Position numbers and translations under genes: made by a program. 64,000 nucleotides of DNA. Origin: an uncultured Pelagibacteraceae bacterium. Its GTDB lineage: Bacteria > Pseudomonadota > Alphaproteobacteria > Pelagibacterales > Pelagibacteraceae. The notes beneath the pieces were generated by a model, which saw nothing but the letters and a program-made list of their open reading frames with translations, ran no database searches and had not been told where the DNA came from. The DNA is taken from the NCBI GenBank assembly GCA_902522955.1, contig CABYXR010000001.1, positions 1 to 64,000 of the forward strand, written 5' to 3'. Each line of letters begins with the position of its first letter. Within the stretch, counting starts at the first letter, position 1. Positions 1 through 6,221 of the stretch are shown in pieces.

Positions 1-387
1 ATATTACTCAAAAATTTGAGAAAATTAGGTAATAAAAAAACAGATTTTTATATAATTTTTAGAAGTCGTGATGGCTTTATAATAAAGATAATTGACAAAT
101 ATCTTGCATTTTTAGAAATAAAAATTTTTCAGCTTATTAAAAAAGTTAATGGCGAAAATTACATATTGACTAAAAATCACCATGGATTTAGGCGGTATAT
201 GTATGAATTTTTAAATCTGTTAAAAAATAATAATTGCAGAATTATTTCCATCCATGAAGACATGTATCAAACCGAATATAATAGATTAGGAATAGTTAGA
301 AAATTAAAGTTAAGTAAGATTTTGTCTTTTATTTTTCTGAAATCTCATCCTTATCTTAATATTGTTAAGTTTAAATATAAAGCATAA
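1..387 (+). CDS. C-terminal part of an unrecognised protein, cut by the window start
   Basis: The reading frame is open from the first base of the window to a TAA at 385-387, with no stop upstream, so this is probably the 3' end of a longer gene. A TTG at 16 is the first possible start inside the window but need not be used. The last ~90 residues contain a segment (roughly NHHGFRRYMYEFLNLLKNN followed by a short beta-like stretch) that loosely resembles the tail of class I SAM-dependent methyltransferases. That is only a guess, because the SAM-binding motifs would lie outside the window. It converges on thyX with 8 bp between the two stops. Confidence 0.5.
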   Translation: MLLKNLRKLGNKKTDFYIIFRSRDGFIIKIIDKYLAFLEIKIFQLIKKVNGENYILTKNHHGFRRYMYEFLNLLKNNNCRIISIHEDMYQTEYNRLGIVRKLKLSKILSFIFLKSHPYLNIVKFKYKA

Positions 388-395
388 ACTTAGCA

Positions 396-1343
396 TTAGA
401 CTAATTTATCTTTAAAATTAAAAGAATTCATCAATTCATTCCATTCTCTTTTTGAGAGTCCTGAACTTTCAAAGCTTACTTTTTCACTTTTAACCATTTG
501 TTGAATAACTTTTTTACCTTTTGCTGAAACATGAATTGCTCCAACCCTATAATCTAAAAAAGCTGCATGAGTAATAGGCACCCATTTTTTTACAGTGTCT
601 AGCATTTTATCTGCGTACACTCTTATTTCATACTGAGCATGACTATCTGCTCTTAAAAATAAAAAGTTTAACAAATTTAATAAATCTGTTTTCCAATACC
701 ATTGAGTGTAAGAGTTTAAAGTTAAATTCATCCTAGCAAGTTCTCTTGCGAGACCTGCTTTACCTTCGTCAATTGTTGAGCCATCAAATCTTTCATTAAG
801 CATTTTTTCATAATTGTTATATGTTCTAGTAGCATCATCTTTTAATATTTTTAAAACTTCATCGGCTTGTTCTCCGGTTATTAAATTACCTCTTCCTTGC
901 CTATTTGAAGTCGATTGAGCTGACAACTGATCTTTGTTTGGAAGATAAAATTCTTTATCTAAAATAGAATATCTCGCAGAGTATTCATTTACATTTGCGG
1001 TACGATGTCTAATCCATTGTCTAGCGATAAAAATTGGAAGTTTAACATGGTATTTAATTTCGCACATTTCGAAAGGTGTAGAATGCCAGTGTCTCATTAA
1101 ATATTTAATTAATCCCTCATCTGTGGAAACTTTTTTAGTTCCTTTGCCGTAAGAAACTCTAGCTGATTGTACTATAGAAGTATCGTCTCCCATATAATCT
1201 ATTACTCTCACAAATCCGTGATCTAAAACTGGAAGTGCCTCATATAAAATTTTTTCTAGTTCTGGAGATGTAACTCTTTTTGTTTGATTTTTTTGAGATT
1301 GTTGATCGGCAATCTCTTGCTTTTGTTCAGTTGTTAGTTTCAT
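396..1343 (-). CDS. thyX: FAD-dependent thymidylate synthase ThyX
   Basis: ThyX methylates dUMP to dTMP using methylenetetrahydrofolate, with FAD/NADPH as reductant, and replaces ThyA in thymidylate synthesis. The diagnostic ThyX motif RHRxxxxNEYSxR is present around residues 112-124 ([13 protein letters not shown]). The 315-residue length fits the longer alphaproteobacterial forms. The ATG at 1343 is followed by a hydrophilic N-terminal tail of about 30 residues before the conserved core. It is transcribed away from the neighbouring tmRNA gene. Identification is firm from the signature motif. Confidence 0.96.
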   Translation of the reverse strand: MKLTTEQKQEIADQQSQKNQTKRVTSPELEKILYEALPVLDHGFVRVIDYMGDDTSIVQSARVSYGKGTKKVSTDEGLIKYLMRHWHSTPFEMCEIKYHVKLPIFIARQWIRHRTANVNEYSARYSILDKEFYLPNKDQLSAQSTSNRQGRGNLITGEQADEVLKILKDDATRTYNNYEKMLNERFDGSTIDEGKAGLARELARMNLTLNSYTQWYWKTDLLNLLNFLFLRADSHAQYEIRVYADKMLDTVKKWVPITHAAFLDYRVGAIHVSAKGKKVIQQMVKSEKVSFESSGLSKREWNELMNSFNFKDKLV

Positions 1344-1414
1344 TTTGAATAAATTTATTGAATCTATTTATAAGAGTTTTATATTAATAGTGTTGGTTTT
1401 CCAACTATGACGAT

Positions 1415-1649
1415 AAACGAATCTCGTAATAAACATTACGGACGTGGGGGCAGTACCCACCACCTCCACCATATACAACTTATGGGGGTGAATTAGGATC
1501 GACGAATGTCTAAAAGTTATTCTTTCGTACGAGATGGTTCCGACGTTACGGGCCAATATACAAATGCTAACGAAAGTTACGCACTTGCAGCTTAATTAAC
1601 TTTGTTAATTAAGTAACGGGGTTTGGGGCACCTGGCAACAGAACGCCCC
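1415..1649 (+). ncRNA. ssrA: Permuted two-piece transfer-messenger RNA (alphaproteobacterial type)
   Basis: The 3' acceptor piece is encoded first and ends in CACCTCC plus ACCA (1461-1471). After a 12-nt spacer the coding piece begins with GGGGGTG (1484-1490), which pairs with CACCTCC and puts a G-U wobble at the third acceptor pair, the alanine identity element. ATCTCGTA (1421-1428) pairs with TACGAGAT (1528-1535), an 8-bp helix joining the two pieces. A T-arm-like stem GTGGG/CCCAC precedes the acceptor strand. The tag frame starts at GCT 1566 and reads ANESYALAA with TAA at 1593-1595, inside a perfect hairpin (CTTAATTAAC/GTTAATTAAG). The 3' end can close as GGGGC/GCCCC (1625-1629 with 1645-1649). 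The exact 5' end of the acceptor piece is uncertain; a small hairpin at 1392-1405 lies just before it. tmRNA rescues stalled ribosomes together with SmpB. Confidence 0.95.
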
Positions 1650-1651
1650 TT
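1627..1651 (+). repeat. ssrA-end repeat copy 1 (native 3' end of tmRNA)
   Basis: This is the 25-bp block GGCACCTGG...CAACAGAACGCCCCTT in its native place at the end of the tmRNA coding piece. Only here is it preceded by the extra GG (1625-1626) that completes the GGGGC/GCCCC closing stem. It is the presumed attB-like target. Confidence 0.9.
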
Positions 1652-1656
1652 AAACT

Positions 1657-1884
1657 ATGAAAATATTTGAAAAAAAAATGCTAATAAAATTATTGATCAT
1701 TTATTGGTTTTTATTGTTATTAGCAAATCACTTCTTTTATGTATTTCAACATCTCGGTAGAGATGAAGAAACGAAGAAAGTTATGACAATTATTGAGTGG
1801 GAAAATATTTTTAATTGGGCAATAGTTATCCCAGGTGCGATTTTTATTATAATAAAGATATTTAAATGGGGTGATAAAAAATAG
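1657..1884 (+). CDS. Small two-helix membrane protein (cassette 1)
   Basis: This is a 75-residue protein of unknown function. There are two hydrophobic segments: about residues 8-28 (LLIIYWFLLLLANHFFYVF region) and about 50-67 (WAIVIPGAIFIIIKIF), with a charged stretch between (GRDEETKK), so a two-pass inner-membrane protein is likely. The ATG lies 5 nt after the end of ssrA repeat copy 1, without a Shine-Dalgarno sequence, and the TAG is 1 nt before copy 2. Transcription is probably by read-through from ssrA. I do not recognise the family. Confidence 0.65.
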   Translation: MKIFEKKMLIKLLIIYWFLLLLANHFFYVFQHLGRDEETKKVMTIIEWENIFNWAIVIPGAIFIIIKIFKWGDKK

Positions 1885-1885
1885 T

Positions 1886-1910
1886 GGCACCTGGCAACAG
1901 AACGCCCCTT
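1886..1910 (+). repeat. ssrA-end repeat copy 2
   Basis: All 25 bp match copy 1. It starts 1 nt after the stop codon of the 75-aa ORF and ends 1 nt before the (minus-strand) stop codon of the next gene, so it alone forms the junction between cassettes 1 and 2. Confidence 0.95.
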
Positions 1911-1911
1911 C

Positions 1912-3168
1912 CTATTTAAAAAGTTCTTTTATTAATGGTTTACAAGATAAATAAGACTTAACCATTATCTGATCAGCATCTTTATTGTTAATGAGAGTGT
2001 GTTTTTGATCATAATTAAAAGCAGCACCTATTTGAAATTGGATGTTGGATTTTTTATTATTATTAATATCAAAAACTAATTTTAACCATTCTTGTTGATA
2101 TTTTTGAGTAGGTTTTAATCCAGAACAAAGATCTTTAAATGCGGTTCTTATATCAAACTCAAGTAGAGCGTCATGGATTGCTGGAGAACTCTGACTAGGG
2201 TATCTTCTTTGTGCTAGTACTATTCTAGGTTTAAATCCTGCGCTATTTCCAAAATTTTTTTTATAGTTACATCCTATTTCATAAAAAATTGACTCAAATT
2301 TTTCCCAAGACAATCTATAAAAATTTTTCTTAGCAATACCTTGAATTTTATACGGAATTGTTAAATCACAACCTATATATTTTGGACTAATCGATAATGT
2401 TAAATGTGGTGCTCCAGTGAACGAATGACTTTTGTTATTTGATTTAAATGTAATGAAATCCCATACAGTGCCTTTTTTTATACCCCCTCTTCCTTTTGAA
2501 TTTAAATCAGCGTTTAAATCTGTATCTAAAATTCTACTTTTTTTTACTTTATTAATTAAAAGTTTTAATTGTCTTTTACCTTCTCTGTATGAATATGGAT
2601 TTTCATTATCAAAATGAATTCCAGTAAATTCTGTAATTGAACCCTCTCTCAAATATTCATTTTCTACCATATTGTTTTCCAATACATTAAAATAATCAAT
2701 TAGTTTTCTTGCCCATTCAGATTTTTTTATTTCTTTGTGTGCCCAACTATAAACTTGATTCCATGTTATTTGTTTCCAATTATCTAATCGTACATTTGGT
2801 AATAAATCAACCACAATACCAATTCCTTTAATATTATTAAATCCTCTTCGTCTTACAGTTTTTTCATGTCTCATCAATTGATCTTTGGTAAGTGTCGAAG
2901 AAACTTTACTCTCTATTATTAAACATTGTTCCTCAGCGTAGATAACGGCATCAGGTAAACCTTTTCTTTCATTTTCATCATCAGTTGAGTGAAATTCACC
3001 TGGTACAGTTTGTTGTTCAATAGAGAGTTTGGATGATTGATTAAAGAAGTTTGAGCAGAAACTTTTAAGAAAACTATTTAATAATTGATTATCTTCATAA
3101 AGACAGGATACTAGTGAATGTGTTAATTTATTCTCTGGTTGATTGTATTGATCAAATAAATTTCTCAT
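1912..3168 (-). CDS. PD-(D/E)XK nuclease-like protein, possible defence gene (cassette 2)
   Basis: A 418-residue protein with the pattern of a PD-(D/E)XK nuclease near its N-terminus: PD at residues 72-73, then a hydrophobic strand leading to E86-S-K88 (LIIESK). These would be the metal-binding D, E and catalytic K. The start (NLFDQYNQPENKLTHSLV) resembles the opening of restriction-type or uncharacterised PD-(D/E)XK proteins. The C-terminal 300 residues have no motif I can name. Its TAG/TAA end abuts repeat copy 2, while about 130 bp upstream of its ATG separate it from copy 3 and probably hold its own promoter. It points against ssrA transcription, so it needs that promoter. Nuclease assignment is moderate; a defence role is inference. 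Confidence 0.6.
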   Translation of the reverse strand: MRNLFDQYNQPENKLTHSLVSCLYEDNQLLNSFLKSFCSNFFNQSSKLSIEQQTVPGEFHSTDDENERKGLPDAVIYAEEQCLIIESKVSSTLTKDQLMRHEKTVRRRGFNNIKGIGIVVDLLPNVRLDNWKQITWNQVYSWAHKEIKKSEWARKLIDYFNVLENNMVENEYLREGSITEFTGIHFDNENPYSYREGKRQLKLLINKVKKSRILDTDLNADLNSKGRGGIKKGTVWDFITFKSNNKSHSFTGAPHLTLSISPKYIGCDLTIPYKIQGIAKKNFYRLSWEKFESIFYEIGCNYKKNFGNSAGFKPRIVLAQRRYPSQSSPAIHDALLEFDIRTAFKDLCSGLKPTQKYQQEWLKLVFDINNNKKSNIQFQIGAAFNYDQKHTLINNKDADQIMVKSYLSCKPLIKELFK

Positions 3169-3186
3169 TTGTTTAGTCTAATCAAA

Positions 3187-3263
3187 TTTACAACGAAGTG
3201 TTAGATCTAAAAACCAACTAAAAAGAAAACAAGTCATTCTGGCAACGAAGTTTACAACGAAGT
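3187..3263. repeat. Short direct repeats CAACGAAGT upstream of the PD-(D/E)XK gene
   Basis: CAACGAAGT occurs three times (3191-3199, 3243-3251, 3255-3263). The first and third copies share the longer TTTACAACGAAGT (3187-3199 and 3251-3263), and the middle copy is preceded by CTGG, giving CTGGCAACGAAG, which partly resembles the ssrA-end repeat core. They lie in the leader and promoter region of the minus-strand gene at 1912-3168. They may be operator sites or decayed recombination-site remnants. Confidence 0.5.
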
Positions 3264-3300
3264 AGTTTTAATAAGTAAGCAAATATGCTACTTTTAATCT

Positions 3301-3325
3301 AATGCCGGGCAACAGAACGCCCCTT
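3301..3325 (+). repeat. ssrA-end repeat copy 3 (degenerate left half)
   Basis: The right part GGGCAACAGAACGCCCCTT is nearly intact, but the first seven positions differ from the consensus at about five sites (AATGCCG instead of GGCACCT). The final TT overlaps the stop codon of the minus-strand DUF2784-like gene. Confidence 0.85.
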
Positions 3326-3686
3326 AATTTCTCTTAAAATTTTTATAAATTAATCCGTAAATTAAAATATTAATAGCTATCAGCGATATGCCAAGATAAA
3401 TTTGAATTTCAGCAGTTAAGCCCTCAGGATAAATTATTGGAAAAAGATAGTTATTGATAAAATCATTAGAATAAGTTGATAGCTCACCTTTATACAAAAA
3501 CCAATTTTCTAAATAAGTTAATGGGCAAACAGAATTAGTTAGTTCTATGTAAATTCCCCATAATAATGCTGGGAGGTGTATATAAATGATTTTTGGAAAA
3601 ATAAAAAAAATCAGTCCACCAAAAACAACAAATAAGATAAAAATTAAATGTACAATTAAAGTAAGATTTGCAAAAAATTCGTACAT
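3324..3686 (-). CDS. DUF2784-family membrane protein (cassette 3)
   Basis: This 120-residue protein looks like the DUF2784 family: N-terminal helix with H around residue 13, a hydrophobic FVVFGGLIFF segment, then the family-typical LTNSVCPLTYLENW motif around residues 49-62, and two further hydrophobic segments. That makes about four membrane spans in all. The family's function is unknown. Its stop overlaps the last two bases of repeat copy 3. Only 23 bp separate its ATG from repeat copy 4, so its promoter must lie in or across copy 4, divergent from the next gene. Confidence 0.75.
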   Translation of the reverse strand: MYEFFANLTLIVHLIFILFVVFGGLIFFIFPKIIYIHLPALLWGIYIELTNSVCPLTYLENWFLYKGELSTYSNDFINNYLFPIIYPEGLTAEIQIYLGISLIAINILIYGLIYKNFKRN

Positions 3687-3709
3687 TCAATATATTAACT
3701 AAAACTATA

Positions 3710-3733
3710 GGCACCTGGCAACAGAACGCCCCT
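3710..3733 (+). repeat. ssrA-end repeat copy 4
   Basis: The first 24 bp match copy 1; the 25th base is A instead of T. It lies in the 54-bp space between the divergent genes starting at 3686 (minus) and 3741 (plus). Confidence 0.95.
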
Positions 3734-3740
3734 AAAAATT

Positions 3741-4358
3741 ATGAGTAACATTGTTTATATATTAATAAATGAGTCTATGCCTGAAATGGTTAAAATAGGT
3801 ATAACCGATAATTTAAAAGAAAGAATTAAACATCTTAGTAGGCATACATCAGTTCCTCTTCCATTCGAATGTTTTTATGCAGTAAAAGTTGAGGAAGATG
3901 CAAAAAAAATAGAAAAAAAGATACATGAAGGTTTTGATCAACAAAGAGTAAGAAGAGAGAGAGAATTTTTTTATACATCGCCTGAACAGGCCAAATCAAT
4001 ATTAGAAATTTTGGAAATAATGGGTGGCACAAACGTAACACCAAAAGAAGACATAGTTGAAACCCCTCAAGAAAAACAAGCTTTGGAAAATGCAAGAAAA
4101 AAAAGAGTAAAATTCAATTTTGAAATGATAAATATTCAACCAGGGACTCAATTAGAATTTTATAAAGATAAAACAATAACTTGTGAAGTGGTAGATCAAA
4201 CAAAAGTAAGATTTAGAGATAAGGTCACTTCTTTGACCAATTCAGCAGATATTATTTTAAGAGAAATGGGTTATGATTGGAGTTCCGTTCATGGACCAAG
4301 ATGGTGGACCTATCAAGGGAAGAGCTTAAGTGAGTTAAGAAACGAAAAAGAAACGTAA
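3741..4358 (+). CDS. GIY-YIG nuclease-domain protein of the T5orf172 type (cassette 4)
   Basis: A 205-residue protein. Residues 4-80 form a GIY-YIG fold of the T5orf172/MUG113 type: VYIL at 5-8, VKIGIT at 17-22 (the YIG equivalent), R28 on the following helix, and a conserved acidic pair and H around 51-62. A charged linker (100-125) leads to a C-terminal domain (about 126-200) with the GxxL...CEV...SLT...GPRWWTYxGKSLSELR pattern. This resembles the RAMA/DUF4357-like modules found in modification and restriction proteins. The ATG is 7 nt after repeat copy 4 with no Shine-Dalgarno, and the TAA is 2 nt before copy 5. A DNA-targeting role is likely; a defence or mobile-element role is inference. 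Confidence 0.75.
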   Translation: MSNIVYILINESMPEMVKIGITDNLKERIKHLSRHTSVPLPFECFYAVKVEEDAKKIEKKIHEGFDQQRVRREREFFYTSPEQAKSILEILEIMGGTNVTPKEDIVETPQEKQALENARKKRVKFNFEMINIQPGTQLEFYKDKTITCEVVDQTKVRFRDKVTSLTNSADIILREMGYDWSSVHGPRWWTYQGKSLSELRNEKET

Positions 4359-4360
4359 TG

Positions 4361-4385
4361 GGCACCTGGCAACAGAACGCCCCTT
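4361..4385 (+). repeat. ssrA-end repeat copy 5
   Basis: All 25 bp match copy 1. It starts 2 nt after the stop of the GIY-YIG gene and ends 14 nt before the next ATG. Confidence 0.95.
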
Positions 4386-4399
4386 TATAAATAAAATAT

Positions 4400-4705
4400 A
4401 TGAGTGATAGAAGCGTTATAATAAAAAAATTTGAAAATCAAATTGCTTCATATTTAGATATTCTAAGCGAGACTTCAGATAAAATTATGTATCGGGAATA
4501 CATCACTCCAAAAAAAGGTAAAGAAATTATACCTGGAATGGAATATGAAGAGTACGTTGATATTGATAAGAAAAATTTAAATGGTATAACTTTTGATCAA
4601 ATTCATGATTTTCTCAAAGATACAAAACTGGATAACCGAATTGATAATCTAAAAAAGTTCTTAAAATTTAATAATATTTCTTATGAAACAGGTCTATGGA
4701 ATTGA
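4400..4705 (+). CDS. Unrecognised 101-aa soluble protein (cassette 5)
   Basis: A small protein, rich in K, D, E and I, without membrane segments or signal peptide. It appears mostly helical, with a tyrosine-rich middle (MEYEEYVDIDKKN region at about 49-61). I do not recognise the family. It starts 14 nt after repeat copy 5 and ends 5 nt before degenerate copy 6. The ORF is supported by the tight fit between repeats and by codon use like its neighbours, not by homology. Confidence 0.5.
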   Translation: MSDRSVIIKKFENQIASYLDILSETSDKIMYREYITPKKGKEIIPGMEYEEYVDIDKKNLNGITFDQIHDFLKDTKLDNRIDNLKKFLKFNNISYETGLWN

Positions 4706-4710
4706 TATAT

Positions 4711-4735
4711 AGCATCTTACAACAGAACGCTCCTT
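4711..4735 (+). repeat. ssrA-end repeat copy 6 (degenerate, last copy)
   Basis: It carries CAACAGAACGCTCCTT with one mismatch in the right half and four in the left half (AGCATCTTA instead of GGCACCTGG). This is the copy farthest from ssrA. No further copy is visible between here and about 8.2 kb. Confidence 0.85.
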
Positions 4736-4740
4736 AAAAT

Positions 4741-6201
4741 ATGCTAGAAAAAAAAATTGGATGGAAATTCGACAATACTTATTCGAAATTACCAAACTAC
4801 ATGTTGTCAAAAATAAATCCAACTCCAGTTAAAAATCCAGAAATTGTAATTTTTAATCATGATTTGGCAAAAGATATTGATTTGGATTTTTCAAAAATAA
4901 GAAAAGCAGACATTGCAGCAATATTCTCAGGTAACAAGCTACCAAAAGGCTCTGAAGCTATTTCTCAAGCATATGCAGGTCATCAATTTGGACACTTTAC
5001 TATTTTGGGAGATGGGCGCGTGCATATGGTTGGTGAACACATAACTAAAAATAAAAAAAGAATAGATATTCAGTTTAAAGGATCTGGCCAAACACCTTAC
5101 TCAAGAAATGCAGATGGAAGAGCTGCTCTTGGACCAATGCTTAGAGAATATTTAATTAGTGAAAGCATGTATAATCTAAGAGTTCCTACAACAAGAAGTT
5201 TAGCTGTAATTAAAACTGGTGAAGATGTAATTAGAGAAAAAAATTTAAAGGGAGCTGTTCTCACTCGAATAGCATCAAGCCACATAAGGGTTGGGACTTT
5301 TCAATATGCTTTGATATCAAAAGATCAAAAAATTTTAAAAGCCTTACTTGATTATACAATTAATCGACATTACCCTGAATTAAAACATTCTGAGTCTCCT
5401 GCATTAGATTTGCTAAAGATTGTTTTAGATAAACAAGTAGAATTGGTTTGCGATTGGATGAGAGTTGGATTTATTCATGGAGTAATGAATACTGATAATA
5501 TGACTATTTCAGGTGAAACAATTGATTATGGGCCTTGTGCATTTATGGACAATTACGACCCTAACACAGTGTTTAGTTCTATAGACAAACTTGGTAGGTA
5601 TTCTTATTTTAATCAACCCAGAATTACTAAATGGAATCTTGAAAGATTTGCTGAATGTTTACTTCCATTAATAGATATTGATAGTAAAAAATCTGTTGAA
5701 GTTGCATCGAATGTTCTAAAAGAGTTTCCCAATAAATATAAAAATCAGTGGCTTAAAATGATGAAAAATAAACTGGGTTTGTTTGAAGAAGATAGTAACG
5801 ATGAGGAATTAATTGTAGAATTATTAGCTTGGATGCACAAAAATAAAGCTGATTACACAAATACTTTTTGCTATTTGATGAATAAATTAGAAATTAATGA
5901 CAAAATTTACAAAGATCAAGAATTTCTTAATTGGGAAGAAAAATGGAAAGTCCGTCTTAAATATAAAAATCAGTCATTAGAAAAATCTTTACTTATAATG
6001 AAGGAATCAAATCCTATAATTATCCCAAGAAACCATGTAGTAGAAGAGTCGATAAATCATGCGGCCGAAAAAAACGATATGAGTAAAATTTTTCAGTTGT
6101 TAAATGTAATTAAAAATCCAATAAAATATAACTCTGATATTTCGGATTATCAAAAAAATCCAATCTCTAAAAAAAAATATGTTACATATTGTGGTACATA
6201 A
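4741..6201 (+). CDS. selO: Protein adenylyltransferase SelO (YdiU family)
   Basis: SelO is a pseudokinase-fold enzyme that transfers AMP from ATP to proteins (AMPylation), linked to redox stress. The 486-residue length matches bacterial SelO. Family motifs are present in order: AYAGHQFGHF and GDGR (~80-100), QFKGSGQTPYSR (~112-123), a glycine/arginine segment through RIASSHIRVGTFQ, the catalytic HGVMNTDN (~250), and the DFG-like DYGP. The C-terminus ends in TYCGT; no selenocysteine is implied. The ATG lies 5 nt after degenerate ssrA-end repeat copy 6, so it may be the native neighbour of ssrA or an old cassette. Confidence 0.95.
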   Translation: MLEKKIGWKFDNTYSKLPNYMLSKINPTPVKNPEIVIFNHDLAKDIDLDFSKIRKADIAAIFSGNKLPKGSEAISQAYAGHQFGHFTILGDGRVHMVGEHITKNKKRIDIQFKGSGQTPYSRNADGRAALGPMLREYLISESMYNLRVPTTRSLAVIKTGEDVIREKNLKGAVLTRIASSHIRVGTFQYALISKDQKILKALLDYTINRHYPELKHSESPALDLLKIVLDKQVELVCDWMRVGFIHGVMNTDNMTISGETIDYGPCAFMDNYDPNTVFSSIDKLGRYSYFNQPRITKWNLERFAECLLPLIDIDSKKSVEVASNVLKEFPNKYKNQWLKMMKNKLGLFEEDSNDEELIVELLAWMHKNKADYTNTFCYLMNKLEINDKIYKDQEFLNWEEKWKVRLKYKNQSLEKSLLIMKESNPIIIPRNHVVEESINHAAEKNDMSKIFQLLNVIKNPIKYNSDISDYQKNPISKKKYVTYCGT

Positions 6202-6221
6202 ATAAAACTGACATCAAAAAG

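Larger units (their letters stand above)
1627..4735 (+). mobile_element. Array of five single-gene cassettes bounded by copies of the ssrA 3' end
   Basis: Six same-orientation copies of a ~25-bp sequence identical or close to the last bases of ssrA divide this region into five units of about 259, 1415, 409, 651 and 350 bp. Each unit holds one ORF that almost fills it. On the plus strand, stops at 1884, 4358 and 4705 lie 1-5 nt before the next repeat, and starts at 1657, 3741 and 4400 lie 5-14 nt after the previous repeat. The two minus-strand genes end at or within 1 nt of a repeat. No integrase, transposase or second terminal repeat is seen. Site-specific integration at ssrA 3' ends is well known. 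Serial accumulation of integrase-free, one-gene units is the inference here. Confidence 0.8.

Noticed and set aside
1368..1556. 62-aa minus-strand ORF
   Set aside because: It lies entirely across the tmRNA gene and its leader; the tmRNA structure explains the sequence.
1627..4735. Integron cassette array with attC sites
   Set aside because: The repeats lack the paired GTTRRRY/RYYYAAC core sites and the long imperfect palindrome of attC, match the ssrA end instead, and no intI is present.
1627..4735. CRISPR array
   Set aside because: Spacing between repeats varies from about 230 to 1390 bp and contains ORFs; no cas genes or uniform spacers.
4741..6201. Selenocysteine codon in SelO
   Set aside because: The C-terminus reads TYCGT followed by a normal TAA; no in-frame TGA extension or SECIS-like need.
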